Positions 7,944 to 17,243 of a stretch of 64,000 nucleotides of DNA are shown one piece after another. Position 1 is the first letter of the stretch, and each line of letters begins with the position of its first letter. Below the pieces are notes generated by a model, which was not told where the DNA came from, ran no database searches, and saw only the letters and a list, made by a program, of their open reading frames with translations. The translations under genes were made by a program, and so were the position numbers. This DNA is from Caldilineaceae bacterium (GTDB lineage Bacteria > Chloroflexota > Anaerolineae > Caldilineales > Caldilineaceae), in the NCBI GenBank assembly GCA_026708085.1, contig JAPOVP010000080.1:1-64000 (forward strand), read 5' to 3'.

Positions 7944-9479
7944 ATGTCATCTGAAGCGACACTTTTCGCCCACATTACACAGTGGCTAACCAACCGAATC
8001 GAGGATGTTGCTGTTGAAGCGCTAGGCTACATCTTGTCCCAATCGCCTGCGGCCCGGAGAGCGCTGACGGATGTTCTGAAGGTAGGAGGAATGGACGTCG
8101 GGCCTATCGACAGAATAGAGACCCAGGAAATCGGCGATGAGGGGGAGATTCCGGATCTCAGCGGCTACGATGCGGAGGATACCAAGCGCGTACTGATTGA
8201 AGCCAAATTCTGGGCCGAACTGACCAAGAATCAGCCAAACCAGTATCTCCAGCAGTTGCAAGAAGAAAGGGGAAGCAAATCGGCGGCGCTTCTGGTCTTG
8301 GCGCCCAGGGCGCGGCTCAGATTGCTATGGCCGGAACTACACCGACGGGTGAAAAAAGAGGCCGAATTCGTTTTGCCCGTCACCTCAGAAACGGGAGACT
8401 TACGCAGCGCCTCCACAGAAGACGGTGAGCTTCGTCTTCTGATGACCAGCTGGGCCTCTTTGCTCGGCCGTATGGAGAGACAAGCCGACGCGGCCGGCGA
8501 AACAGCTGCCAAAGCCGATATCAAGCAGCTGCGCGGGCTCACCAACCGGATGGACGGAGACGCCTACTTGCCTTTGCAGCAGGAGGACCTGAAATCGGAG
8601 CCGGCGAAATATATGCTCGACGCAGCGCAACTCATTGATGATGCAACCGACCGCGCCAAACGTAACGGCTGGGCAAATACAGAGGGATTAAAAGCCACAC
8701 CCCAAGGGAGGGGATACGGCCGATTCGTCGATATTGGCGGTGTAGAAACGTGGTTCGGCATTCATCTTAGAGGCTGGGCCCATCACGGTGATACGCCGCT
8801 ATGGCTGTCATATCACAGGAACTACCATGTACACCTGCAACGGGCCGAAGTGGCCAAAGATTGCTTTGAAATTGAAGGGAGATTCTGCATTCCGATTCAG
8901 ATGCCGGATGCAGAGGAATATCATGATGTGTTGAATTCCGTGGTCAACACCCTGGGGCGTTTTGCAAAACGGTTCGATCCTTCCGTCCCCGACGCGTCTG
9001 AACGTGTTGACTCACACTTTTTCCGTCCCTGGCATTCAAAGGAGCCGGGACAGGACTTTGCAAGACGAATTCTGGGTGTTGCACGGCTTGTGGATGAGGC
9101 AGCCCGGTGCGCGGTCAGCCGCGCGGAAGGAGACGGGATCCGATGGGCAAACAGTGATGGCCTGAAGAAGATCATCAACCCGCGGAGGGAAGGGTACGGC
9201 CGGTTCATCCGCATTGGCGGGGTAAAGGCGTGGCTCGGCATTCACTATGGCGCCTGGGCGCGACACCGCAACACGCCCCTATGGCTCATCTTTGACTCTC
9301 ATGAGAGACCAAGACTGGTCAAAGTGGCCGCCAGTACGCATGAGGTCGACTGGAGGCACTGTATTCCGATCGACCTTCCGGCCACAGCCGAGCTTGATGA
9401 AGCGCTGGATCCCGTGGTCGACAGGATCCAGGAAATCGCAGAAAGTATTCAGGCCACCCGCCCCAAGCGTCCCGTCTGA
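7944..9479 (+). CDS. PD-(D/E)XK nuclease-like protein with duplicated C-terminal domain
   Basis: A 511-residue protein. Residues 1-110 look like a PD-(D/E)XK nuclease: an early helix with E25, then EIPDLSGYDAEDTKRVLIEA with D71 and the E86-A-K88 pair. A helical linker is followed by two copies of about 95 residues (about 243-335 and 401-500). Each copy has an ANxxGLK start, a GYGRFxxIGGVxxWxGIH core and TPLWL. The domain pair is not one I recognise; its aromatic, basic surface could bind nucleic acid. The start ATG has GGAAAGG nine bases upstream, preferred to an upstream GTG. It sits alone between DUF3102 remnants, near a phospholipase-D-like nuclease. A defence role is inference from context. 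Confidence 0.75.
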   Translation: MSSEATLFAHITQWLTNRIEDVAVEALGYILSQSPAARRALTDVLKVGGMDVGPIDRIETQEIGDEGEIPDLSGYDAEDTKRVLIEAKFWAELTKNQPNQYLQQLQEERGSKSAALLVLAPRARLRLLWPELHRRVKKEAEFVLPVTSETGDLRSASTEDGELRLLMTSWASLLGRMERQADAAGETAAKADIKQLRGLTNRMDGDAYLPLQQEDLKSEPAKYMLDAAQLIDDATDRAKRNGWANTEGLKATPQGRGYGRFVDIGGVETWFGIHLRGWAHHGDTPLWLSYHRNYHVHLQRAEVAKDCFEIEGRFCIPIQMPDAEEYHDVLNSVVNTLGRFAKRFDPSVPDASERVDSHFFRPWHSKEPGQDFARRILGVARLVDEAARCAVSRAEGDGIRWANSDGLKKIINPRREGYGRFIRIGGVKAWLGIHYGAWARHRNTPLWLIFDSHERPRLVKVAASTHEVDWRHCIPIDLPATAELDEALDPVVDRIQEIAESIQATRPKRPV

Positions 9480-9695
9480 CTTGCTTTAGCGTGCGGCGTT
9501 GCTGGAATCCAACGGAAGCAACCCTCCTGCGCAACGGCATTGCCTGTCGGGCTGCAGGCCTTCAGAAGAATGCGCGAAAGAAGCCGTGACTCGGATAGAC
9601 ACAGCGCCGCTACCACCTGCCCAGGCCCCGTCCTGAGAGGAGTCAGTTATGATCAAGGCTGGCCGCCCTGCGGGGTCGGGCCGTCCGCTCACCGG
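9480..9695. other. Intergenic stretch
   Basis: Nothing recognisable is seen here beyond the degenerate 3' side of the DUF3102-type remnant that follows. Confidence 0.3.
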
Positions 9696-9900
9696 TCAGA
9701 GCGGCCGACACAGTGCCAAAATCACCAACTTGGTTAATTTGCGGTTACTGCCGGCGGAGTCGGATAAGGCGGTCGTGTAGGCGATGCCCCGCTCTTTGCG
9801 TGCCGGCAGCCAGGCCCCATGTGGTTGCTGATGACTGATCCGGAGCAACGCATCACCCGCCAACCAGGCTTCCTCGACCGTCCCCTGATCGTCGAGCAGG
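9696..9900 (-). pseudogene. DUF3102-type gene remnant (copy 2)
   Basis: The leftward frame contains GTVEEAWLAGDALLRISHQQ and PHGAWLPARKERGI, close to RRTVEEAWLAGDALMRIKEQ and PHGGWRAGLEERGI of the intact gene at 13229-13984. The frame is lost after ERGI, where a shifted reading recovers NRKLTKLV and an ALCRPL tail. No start codon or ribosome site is present in register. Confidence 0.6.
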
Positions 9901-10125
9901 TCCGACAGCCAAGTGTCGTCCTGTGACCGGGAAACGAGTTTGAGTGAAGGGATCGAACAGGGCCTGAAGGTCAAGTATTTGCCAAACAGTTGCCTCGCTC
10001 ATAGCTCTTATCGTAACATAGCCGGACGCGGCCGGCGACGCGGAACCAAATTTTCAACCGGCTTGAGATTGTGGCTCTCATGCAAGAGCGGGCAGCGGCC
10101 GACAAGCACTACACTAGGGGGAACA

Positions 10126-10401
10126 ATGCGGGGATGGCGGTTGACGCGGCGGGGGGATTATATCAACAGCGAGCTTGCCAATCGCACGCGGGCGGCGGTT
10201 GTGTCGTTGGAGCGCTCCGGCCTGTGGGCATTCGTTGTACGCACCCTGCAAGGGCAGGAGACAGGGCGGGGCAGGAACTATCCGACGGCGGCCGCGGCCA
10301 TGCAAGCGGCAGAAGCATCCACGGCGCCGGCCAAACCAAACAGAGAGATGGCGGCGCAAGTGATGGACTACCTTCGCGCCAAAAGCAAGGGGAGATCGTA
10401 G
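10126..10401 (+). CDS. Small basic protein of unknown function, upstream of a PLD nuclease
   Basis: 91 residues, beginning MRGWRLTRRGDYINSELANR and ending MDYLRAKSKGRS. The middle (AAVVSLERSGLWAFVVRTLQ) reads as a strand-helix element. The protein is basic and Ala-rich, without membrane segments. The start was chosen at an ATG just after AGGGGGA. The same frame runs upstream but without a site. The stop is five bases before the ATG of the phospholipase-D-like gene, so the two are probably co-translated. Not recognised; an accessory or DNA-binding subunit is possible. Confidence 0.5.
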   Translation: MRGWRLTRRGDYINSELANRTRAAVVSLERSGLWAFVVRTLQGQETGRGRNYPTAAAAMQAAEASTAPAKPNREMAAQVMDYLRAKSKGRS

Positions 10402-10406
10402 GCGAT

Positions 10407-11594
10407 ATGACATTTCGGCTGGTTGACGGACGATGGGATGAGGAGTTCACTGAGGCTCTTTGCGATGATGCCAGCGAGCTTCGAATTGTCTGTCCGTTCA
10501 TAAAAGTGGGTGCCCTTCAAAAACTGCTGCGTCATCAGCCGAAACTCGTTCAGGTCATCACCCGGTTCAATCTCGGCGACTATGCAGATAGGGTCAGCGA
10601 TGTTGCCGCGCTAGGGAAGCTCCTTGAAGTCGACGCCAGAGTTCGCGGCGTGCGGAACCTTCACGCTAAGTTGTACCTGTTTGGCAAAAAACGGGCGATC
10701 CTCACCTCGTGCAATCTTACCGAGGCTGCTCTCAGCAGGAACCACGAGTTCGGCATGGTTACCTCCGACGGGACGATCATCGAGAAATGTCTGGAATATT
10801 TTGAAAATCTGTGGAGCGTTGCCGGCAACGACCTAGTGGGTGATCAGGTCGACGCCTGGGACAGAACCGTTACAGATTACTGGATGGGGGGAGGCCGTCC
10901 ATACGCGAGAGGCGACCTCGAAGACTTTGGTTTCAATACCGGGATTATCGAAACGCCACCCGCGCAGGTACCGATCGTTGTCTCCGATTCGTCGCAGGCA
11001 TTCGTGAAGTTCCTGGGATCGAACGACAATCGCTTCCGGTTGTCGGACTTAATCTTTGAGGAGACCCAGAGAGCGGGATGCCACTGGACAGTCTGCTACC
11101 CCACCAACAGGCGGCCAAGGGGAGTACATGATGGTGCAATTATTTTTATGGGGCGTCTTACCCGCAATCCAAATGACGTCCGTATATTTGGTCGAGCCAT
11201 CGGAATTGCATACAGGCCGGGAAGGGACGACGCCACAGAGGCTGACATTTCTCAGCGCCCCTGGAGGGAAAGGTGGTCACATTACATCCGGGTCCATCAT
11301 GCTGAATTCGTTGATGGCGCGATGGAGAATGGCGTCTCGCTAAACAAGCTGATGGACACGCTTGGAGCCAATTCATTCGCGACCACACAAAGAAATGCAG
11401 CGCGCGGCGAAGGCAATACGGATCCGAGATCTGCATACAGACGACAGCCACATGTGGAGCTCTCTGCTGAGGGTCTCTCGAGGCTGAGCGAATGGCTTCA
11501 GGAGGCATTTGACTCACATGGCAAGATTCCGCAGGAAAGACTTGACAAGTTGGACTGGCCAGATACTTCTTCGTCCGGTTCCATAAACCCCTGA
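10407..11594 (+). CDS. Phospholipase-D-like nuclease domain protein
   Basis: A 395-residue protein. Residues 1-125 form a single PLD-type HKD domain: H86-A-K88 in RNLHAKLYLFGKK, N103 in SCNLTEAA and E114 in NHEFGM. A single HKD implies a dimeric enzyme, as in BfiI- or NgoFVII-like nucleases. The remaining 270 residues are a domain I do not recognise, with repeated Trp/Arg-rich segments (RPWRERWSHYIRVHHAEF). It follows the 91-residue gene at a 5-base gap. A role in nucleic-acid cleavage, perhaps defence, is inferred from the HKD motif and the neighbourhood. Confidence 0.75.
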   Translation: MTFRLVDGRWDEEFTEALCDDASELRIVCPFIKVGALQKLLRHQPKLVQVITRFNLGDYADRVSDVAALGKLLEVDARVRGVRNLHAKLYLFGKKRAILTSCNLTEAALSRNHEFGMVTSDGTIIEKCLEYFENLWSVAGNDLVGDQVDAWDRTVTDYWMGGGRPYARGDLEDFGFNTGIIETPPAQVPIVVSDSSQAFVKFLGSNDNRFRLSDLIFEETQRAGCHWTVCYPTNRRPRGVHDGAIIFMGRLTRNPNDVRIFGRAIGIAYRPGRDDATEADISQRPWRERWSHYIRVHHAEFVDGAMENGVSLNKLMDTLGANSFATTQRNAARGEGNTDPRSAYRRQPHVELSAEGLSRLSEWLQEAFDSHGKIPQERLDKLDWPDTSSSGSINP

Positions 11595-11611
11595 GCAATG
11601 GACGACGATCC

Positions 11612-11775
11612 TCACCGTCCCCAATCCCAAAGGTCATCGATTGTCACCAGATAGGGACTTGCCGCCCTCTGGTCAGGGCCGCCGACTCACTGCCAAAATC
11701 ACCAACTTGGTTAATTTACGGGTACTGCTGGCGTAGCCGGATAAAGCGGTTTGCGGGCGTGTACCGGAAGCACCA
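11612..11775 (-). pseudogene. DUF3102-type gene remnant (copy 3)
   Basis: The segment at about 11612-11660 matches, base for base in most positions, the part of the 13229-13984 gene encoding YLVTLDDLWDWER. It is followed directly by a piece matching the helix-turn-helix-like end (NQVGDF/ALT region). The sequence between these two is deleted. No open frame remains. Confidence 0.55.
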
Positions 11776-12080
11776 GAAAGTATGAAAGGTCGCCAGTAGA
11801 AATTTGGGGGCGCCCCTGTGGACAAGTCGGCCAGGCTTGCGAATTTGGGAGCGGCGCTGGTTAATCCCAGACCGGTTGCAGATCCAGATCACGCGCCGTG
11901 AATATGTCTACACCGATGAGGCATCCATTCCAGTGTCCGGCCCTATCCTAGAGGTCGTCTGTTCTACCTGAAAGGGCTTCGAAGAGCTCCGCTGAGTCCC
12001 CCAGGGAAACCTCGCCGTTGGCCAACAGCACCTTCGGTGTCAGAACTGACAGTACCGAGAGGAAGCATGAATGCGCGCAT
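11776..12080. other. Intergenic stretch
   Basis: No gene is supported. A short perfect inverted repeat, GCATGAATGCGCGCATTCATGC, is centred near 12074 beside the end of the leftward gene at 12081. It could act as its terminator. Confidence 0.35.
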
Positions 12081-12911
12081 TCATGCTTTGTTTCCTGTGT
12101 GTGAACTCAAGTTCAAAAAACCTTTCCAGCGAATACTCGGAAGGGGAATCGACCACACCACGCGCTGAGGACCGCCCGGCGCTCTTGCAGGACCCACCCA
12201 GACCCCAAAAAACGGTCGGGCCGGCGATCGAGTTGCTCCCTGGAGACGGCCTGGCGTCCGAAGCTGGCGTCGCCGCATCGGTGGGAGATTTTTCGGAATA
12301 CCTCTAGGTCCCGACGAAATTTGCTCAATTCGCCTCAGCCCCGTACCCGCGTTCGGGTACGGTTCCTCAACCGGCTCTTCGGAACCGACTAGCCCTGTTC
12401 CCTCAGTCGTAGTCGATGCCACCGCCGGCTCGACGGGATCTAGTGCCTCCGTATTCTCGGCAGACCTCGGCTCCTCAAGCGATCTTGCAAAAACGATGGA
12501 CTCTGCAGGCTTGTCGGGCTCATTCTCCTCTGCCGGCTCGACGAATTCAGCGAGGCCTGTATGCTCAGCGGATTCTGGGGTCTCCATCAGTTTGGGCTGC
12601 TCTGTTGGCTCAGGTTTCGCCTTTTTGCTGTCTGTCAGAGCAGCGGAGACGCTGTCAAAACGTTCAATTTGAACGATTTGAGGGTATTTCCGCCTTAACC
12701 GTATCAGTCTCCGAGCCAGCTGGGTGGATATCCTCCGCTCTTCCAGAGCTGGCGTCCAAGCGCCGTGCGGCAGTTGTTGCTTAATCCTGAGCAGCGAGTC
12801 GCCGGCCAGCCAGGCCTCCTCGACCGTGCGCCGCGCCAACTGCTCAAATGCACGCAAATGCCCCTCGGCTTCCTGCCAGAGCGCCGGCAGATCCGTTATC
12901 TGCTGGGTCAT
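12081..12911 (-). CDS. DUF3102-type protein with Glu/Pro-rich middle
   Basis: 276 residues. Residues 1-105 are the DUF3102-like part: LPALWQEAEGHLRAFEQLAR, RTVEEAWLAGDSLLRIKQQL, PHGAWTPALEERRIST and LIRLRRKYPQI, ending in VSAALTDSKKAK. Such proteins occur in plasmids and other mobile DNA and resemble helix-turn-helix proteins; no activity is established. Residues 110-190 are rich in Glu and Pro in a loose repeat. The last 85 residues are Arg/Pro/Gly-rich and may result from a frameshift, because a neighbouring frame over 12113-12328 looks more protein-like (RRDLEVFRKISHRCGDASFG). The start has GGGAGGAG six bases upstream. Paralogue of 13229-13984. Confidence 0.65.
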   Translation of the reverse strand: MTQQITDLPALWQEAEGHLRAFEQLARRTVEEAWLAGDSLLRIKQQLPHGAWTPALEERRISTQLARRLIRLRRKYPQIVQIERFDSVSAALTDSKKAKPEPTEQPKLMETPESAEHTGLAEFVEPAEENEPDKPAESIVFARSLEEPRSAENTEALDPVEPAVASTTTEGTGLVGSEEPVEEPYPNAGTGLRRIEQISSGPRGIPKNLPPMRRRQLRTPGRLQGATRSPARPFFGVWVGPARAPGGPQRVVWSIPLPSIRWKGFLNLSSHTGNKA

Positions 12912-13228
12912 GCCCACTCCTCCCGATGTTGTGCCGCTATGCGTCCCTCGTGCGTGCCCCGCATCCTCGAAGACACTGGGACCTTTCATGTTGCAACACT
13001 ATGTCTCCAGGCGCAACACACGTTGCCTGAGCATAGCAACGCTGTTGCTGCGTACGCTGTGTCCGGCGGCGTTTCTGCAGGATTTTCTGGGCGCCTGCCG
13101 TCTTGGACTGCGGTTTGGGATCGGGTGGAGCCAGATTATGTGTAGGCGCTAATGCGGGTTTTTTCAGGGATGGCGTGCGGAGCTGAGTTTTCAAGAAAGG
13201 CAAGTTTCTTGTGGGGGGTGCTGTTTCC

Positions 13229-13984
13229 CTACGGGTTTTGGGGGAGTCTGGCCATGTGGGTGTCTGTCAGGCGCAAAAAATCCTCGAAATCCCCGACCCA
13301 ATAGAAGTCCCCGTCCCGGTATGCCCCATCCCGCCTGCCCGTTTCGGCCCTTGCGCCAGGGTCGTTCTCGTAGGGGCCAAAATCGACCTGGCACGACAGG
13401 GCCAGCCGGAACCAGGCCAAGGCCCGGAACAGGTCCTCGCGGGTTTCGCTCTCTCGGATGTACTGCCTGACCGCGCCCTCGATGGCCGCACCGAACGCAT
13501 CGATTTCGTCCGCTTCCATGAACCGCCGGGCTATGGCCGACGGCCCCCACCGCTCCCAATCCCATAGGTCATCGAGGGTCACCAAATAGGGACTGACCGC
13601 TCTCCGGGGTCGGACGGTCCGCCCTCCGTTCAGGGCCGTAGTCACCGGGTGGGCCGGGTTATGCTGACGTTTGGCCGGTGCTGCGCTCTCGACCTCGCTC
13701 GACTTCTTACTGTCTGTCAGGGCGGCCTGCACACTTCGAAATGTCCCAACTTGGGACATTTCAGGGTATCGCTTCCGCAAAGTGATAAAGCGATGGGCCG
13801 TGCTCTTGGATATCCCCCGCTCTTCCAGGCCTGCACGCCAACCGCCATGCGGGACCTGCTCTTTGATACGCATCAGCGCATCACCCGCCAGCCATGCTTC
13901 CTCGACCGTCCGCCGGGCCAACTGCTCGAAGGCCCTTAAATGCTGCTCTGCTTCCTGCCATAGTACGGTGATCTCTTCCGCCAT
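13229..13984 (-). CDS. DUF3102-type protein, most intact copy of the local family
   Basis: 251 residues. The N-terminal 105 are the DUF3102-like segment (VLWQEAEQHLRAFEQLARRT, WLAGDALMRIKEQVPHGGW, GISKSTAHRFITLRKRYPEM, VQAALTDSKK), with a helix-turn-helix look around GISKSTAHRFI. The C-terminal 120 residues form a separate mixed domain: YLVTLDDLWDWERWGPSAIA, MEADEIDAFGAAIEGAVRQY, LFRALAWFRLALSCQVDFGP and a final DFYWVGDFEDFLRLTD. The start ATG follows a run of G. It is the reference for the seven other copies. Function unknown; DNA binding is plausible. Confidence 0.75.
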   Translation of the reverse strand: MAEEITVLWQEAEQHLRAFEQLARRTVEEAWLAGDALMRIKEQVPHGGWRAGLEERGISKSTAHRFITLRKRYPEMSQVGTFRSVQAALTDSKKSSEVESAAPAKRQHNPAHPVTTALNGGRTVRPRRAVSPYLVTLDDLWDWERWGPSAIARRFMEADEIDAFGAAIEGAVRQYIRESETREDLFRALAWFRLALSCQVDFGPYENDPGARAETGRRDGAYRDGDFYWVGDFEDFLRLTDTHMARLPQNP

Positions 13985-14857
13985 CCTGCGCCCCCCCCAA
14001 CCGATTTGAGCTAGTCCCGAACCCCTTCACGTTGTGCAACGTTCACTAAACAAATGGATGCTGTCACCGCATCAATACCGACACCGCCGTCCCTGGGTTC
14101 GGCCCTATCTTCGCGTGTGCGGGGCCGGCGACGTGGGGGAGTCTGAATTTGAAGACGTTGAGGGTCGTGATAGTCTGTGCGGTGTCCATGAGTCCTCATC
14201 TCGTGGGCCGGGCCGGGGGCGTGCGCGCGCCGCTCGGCCGCTTCTTAATCCACTGTACTACATCCGTATGAAGGGCCAAAACGGGCTGTAAGGCCCGGCC
14301 AACTTGGTGCCGAAGGCGCAGACCGCTGGCTTAACTCGCGTCCGCAAGGGCATCCCAGGGGGGTCATAATACTAAGGGCCTGCAGGACCTAGAAGGGTCG
14401 TCTAAAGCGCACTACGGGCGTCCTGTGCGGTCAGTTTTCTGCGCGCCCGGGTAAGAGCGCGGACTTGGGCCGATGATGCGGCGGGGTTGGGAATTTAGGC
14501 GCAAAATTGGAAATTTTACCGGTTTAGGAGGCGCGATTTCCACAAAAAAGGCCATGAGAACGATCTATTTGGAGTCTGACGCACGCCGGAACGGGACGCG
14601 CCGCGCCCATGACCAGGCGTCGTAATACCTAATCCCGGTACCTCAACATTGCGGCATATCGCGGCGAGTTTGCGGCATGTTGCGGCGATCTAGCGTAATA
14701 TTTCGAGATATTTCGGCGTGGTCGTCGCCAAGGGGCGGTGTGTGTGCGGCGCGAAAAGTTTTTTTGAGCGTGAATTTACTCTGGTGACGCGGGCCAGAAT
14801 TGCGGCATTGGGGAGTGTCCATAAGCGGCTCCAAAGGCAGCGGCAATCTGCGCGCTT
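13985..14857. other. Intergenic stretch with short direct repeats
   Basis: No convincing gene. Near 14650-14695 the motif GCGGCATNTNGCGGCGA occurs twice in tandem. ORFs crossing this part are low-complexity Arg/Pro readings expected from GC-rich non-coding DNA. Confidence 0.35.
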
Positions 14858-14921
14858 GGGCGGCCCAAGCGGAGGCCGAGGTCGAGTGAAGCGAGGGCGA
14901 GGGTGAAGCGCAGGGCCGCCC
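14858..14921. repeat. 64-bp element with inverted ends, copy 1
   Basis: It begins GGGCGGCCC and ends GGGCCGCCC, a perfect 9-base inverted pair, around a purine-rich core with repeated GAAGCGAGGGCGAGGGTGAA wording. A near-identical copy lies at 16828-16891 with only two or three differences. The size and inverted ends suggest a miniature mobile or REP-like element. Confidence 0.5.
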
Positions 14922-14943
14922 GGTGTGTGGCTGGGCGATCTGC

Positions 14944-15166
14944 CGGCGTCTTGGCGTGTCTGCAGCTGGCTGTCCGGGAGTCCTGTGGGTAACACGGTGC
15001 CGCGTTTGCATTGCTGGATGGTATGGCGGCGCCGGAGCGTGCGAGGAACGAGCCGTGGAGGCGCCGGCAGGGGTGAGGCGGAGCTGGCTGGCGGTACGGC
15101 GTGAGGTGGTCTTGTCATGGTGGTCCGGGCGTCTTGATGGTCCTGCAGCGTCATGGAGGTGGAGGC
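14944..15166. repeat. 223-bp direct repeat, copy 1
   Basis: Starts CGGCGTCTTGGCGTG and includes the perfectly shared core GGAGCGTGCGAGGAACGAGC plus CGTGGAGGCGCCGGCAGGGG. The second copy at 15968-16191 is in the same orientation with scattered differences and a one-base length change. No open frame is conserved between the copies, which argues against a coding repeat. Confidence 0.6.
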
Positions 15167-15967
15167 GGCGAGTCTGGCCGCCGGCTGAAGAGTCCGTAGA
15201 ACGGGCGCCGGCTGTAGCTCCGTCGGAGTGCAGGACCTCGGAAGGGTCCAGGCGAGAATGAGAGCGCTGGCGGGGTGAGGGGCGGGTTGTGTTTTGCAAA
15301 GCTCGAGCATTGCTCCTTCACAATCTCGCCGGCACGTGATGGCTGGCCCGAATGGTCGGACGGACGTGCAGACATCCGGCACAAGCCGGTGGCAATGGAA
15401 ATGCCCGGTCGGGGCGCAGGTCCCTGGTCGACGTCAATCGCGGGCCTGGGCGCCGGTGCACGAAGGGGACACGCGCAGCTGCAGCTGCCGGCGCACTCCA
15501 GAAACAAGACACGGGGTGGGCTGCGCCGCGTTCGCCTCGGCGCCACGGTCGTAGCGGGTGGGACAGACGCGGTCACAGAAACAAACACAAGCGCAATACA
15601 TCTGCCGGCGATGTCGCCAGGCGACGTCGTGGTCGTTCTTGAAGACCTGTCGGCATTCGGGGCCTCTTCTGCGGACGCTGGCGGCTGCGCACGCTGTGGA
15701 ACGGCGTCGGGGGGTGGGTAAGTGTCTGATCGGCTTTTTCGTGGCCCTGAGCGGCTCTGTGTGCGGATTTGCGCTCGCCGTCGTCGTGGGCTTGGAGCTA
15801 TCCGGCGCCGGCATCCTCTGTCGGGGCTTGACGGGCTGGCGTGCCCTGCGCCGGCTTCGTCCTTGACCATAAACAAACCTGGACGGGATTGTGGGCTCGG
15901 TCGCTCCGGCGCCGATGTCGTAAGGGATGGGCACAGAAACAGACACAAGCGCCGGCGTCGGCTTGTT
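15167..15967. other. GC-rich stretch between direct repeats
   Basis: No supported gene. ORFs over 300 bases exist on both strands but are Arg/Pro/Ala-rich, lack ribosome sites and overlap each other in several frames. Confidence 0.35.
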
Positions 15968-16191
15968 CGGCGTCTTGGCGTGCCTGCGGCTGGTCGTCCG
16001 GGAGTTATGCCGGCAACACTGCGTCGCGTTTGTGCTGCTGGATGGTATGGCGGCGCCGGAGCGTGCGAGGAACGAGCCGTGGAGGCGCCGGCAGGGGTAA
16101 CGCGGAGGCTGGATGGCGGTACGGCGTGAGATGGTTTTGTCATGGTGGTCGTGGCGTCTTGTTGGTCCTGCGGCGTCATGGAGGTTGAGGT
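15968..16191. repeat. 223-bp direct repeat, copy 2
   Basis: Same orientation as 14944-15166. It ends just before a run of short hairpins at 16203-16254 (GGGGGGCTTGCCCCC and GAGAGGGGGATACCCCTCTC) and the large inverted-repeat element that follows. Confidence 0.6.
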
Positions 16192-16259
16192 GGGGGGGGT
16201 GTGGGGGGCTTGCCCCCTGCAATGGGGAGAGTTTGAGAGGGGGATACCCCTCTCATGTT

Positions 16260-16477
16260 GCCGGCCCGGAAAAGCGCTTTTTATTCCGTATAATTCCGTC
16301 TTATACAAAAAGGGGCGGCCGCACCGCCCAGTGATGAACACTGGCGGTCGCCCCGGTGCAAACCGGCCGGGGTTCAGCCGGTTTGCATTTTGTATAAGAT
16401 CTAGTTATACGGTCGGGGCGCCGGCGGCGATCAGCCGCCGGAATGCGCCCCGTGTAATAAAAAGCGCCCGGGCCGGC
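16260..16477. other. 218-bp multi-branched inverted-repeat element
   Basis: Nested pairing covers nearly the whole length. 16260-16269 pairs with 16468-16477 (10/10), 16274-16285 with 16456-16467 (12/12), 16286-16293 with 16405-16412 (8/8) and 16299-16310 with 16388-16399 (12/12). Inside are three hairpins. The first is 312-317/349-354 plus 324-333/339-347, the second 358-367/377-386 (10/10) and the third 415-420/446-451 plus 421-428/434-441 (numbers after 16000). AT-rich and GC-rich stems alternate. The form fits either a structured RNA or a DNA cruciform or terminal-repeat-like element. No protein frame is plausible. I do not recognise the family. Confidence 0.7.
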
Positions 16478-16700
16478 AATGCCGTTGACGTTCCGCCGGT
16501 GCCGCAGTGCGCCCTGGTCGCTCCTGGCGTGCGCTCCGTTGAATGAACAAATGACAGACACCGGCCAGGACAGACCCAGGCACCGGTCCGGAAACCTGCA
16601 CAAAACCGGGACTCGAACTGGGCACATGGCCGGCACCAATGCCGGCGCCAGCCCGTGGTGTGCACTGCCGGCTCTATACGAATGCCGGCTGCTCGCCCTC

Positions 16701-16804
16701 ATGGTGGCGCGTGGGGGGTTGCGGCGGTCTGCCGCCGCCCGGTAAAGGACCCTCCCCGGCAGTTTGGGGAGAGGGCCTTTACCGGCTTTCCCTGGGTGCC
16801 GGCT
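16701..16804. repeat. 104-bp structured direct repeat, copy 1
   Basis: 102 of 104 bases match 17244-17347. Inside are a GCGGCGG/CCGCCGC hairpin and a nested hairpin in which CCGGTAAAGG pairs with CCTTTACCGG around CTCCCC/GGGGAG. Upstream of both copies is a shared region with CCGGCACCAATGCCGG (about 16629 and 17124), so the repeated unit is longer than the near-identical core. Confidence 0.6.
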
Positions 16805-16827
16805 GCGAGCTCGTCTTTGCGGCGAAA

Positions 16828-16891
16828 GGGCGGCCCAAGCAGAGGCCGAGGTCGAGCGAAGCGAGGGCGAGGGTGAAGCGCAGGGCCGCCC
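16828..16891. repeat. 64-bp element with inverted ends, copy 2
   Basis: Near-identical to 14858-14921, in the same orientation, and again flanked by GGGCGGCCC and GGGCCGCCC. It lies only 24 bases after the end of the 104-bp repeat copy 1. Confidence 0.5.
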
Positions 16892-17243
16892 GGTGGTAGG
16901 CGGAGCACTGCGATTTCGGGGTGTTGGAGTGGATTTCGCACTTCATTGAGCCTGAGCGTGGTTCTGAGAGGCTCTGTGTGCGAACTTGCCTTCTGTGGCG
17001 CCGGCCGAAAAATGGCACTGGCGATGTCTTAGTCGTCTGACGGGGGTGAGAACGGGGCCGGCGCCAGCCCAGACGCCGATCTGGACACATGCACAAGACC
17101 GGGACTGAACCCGGACACAAGGCCGGCACCAATGCCGGCGCCATCCGGGGTGTGCACTGCCGACCACAAGCGTGTCAGTCTTTCACGGCTGTGTGGTGGT
17201 CGAGTTCGTGCCGGCTGTGTACGATTGGCGGCTGCTCTCCCTG

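Noticed and set aside
15151..16341. 396-codon minus-strand ORF and overlapping plus-strand ORFs
   Set aside because: Low-complexity Ser/Pro/Arg/Thr composition, no ribosome site, several frames open at once, overlaps repeats and the 218-bp inverted-repeat element.
16603..16625. tRNA T-arm-like GAGTCCCGG on the minus strand in the repeat region
   Set aside because: The stem bases do not pair as in a T-arm and the second repeat copy forms a plain hairpin instead. No D- or anticodon arm is present.
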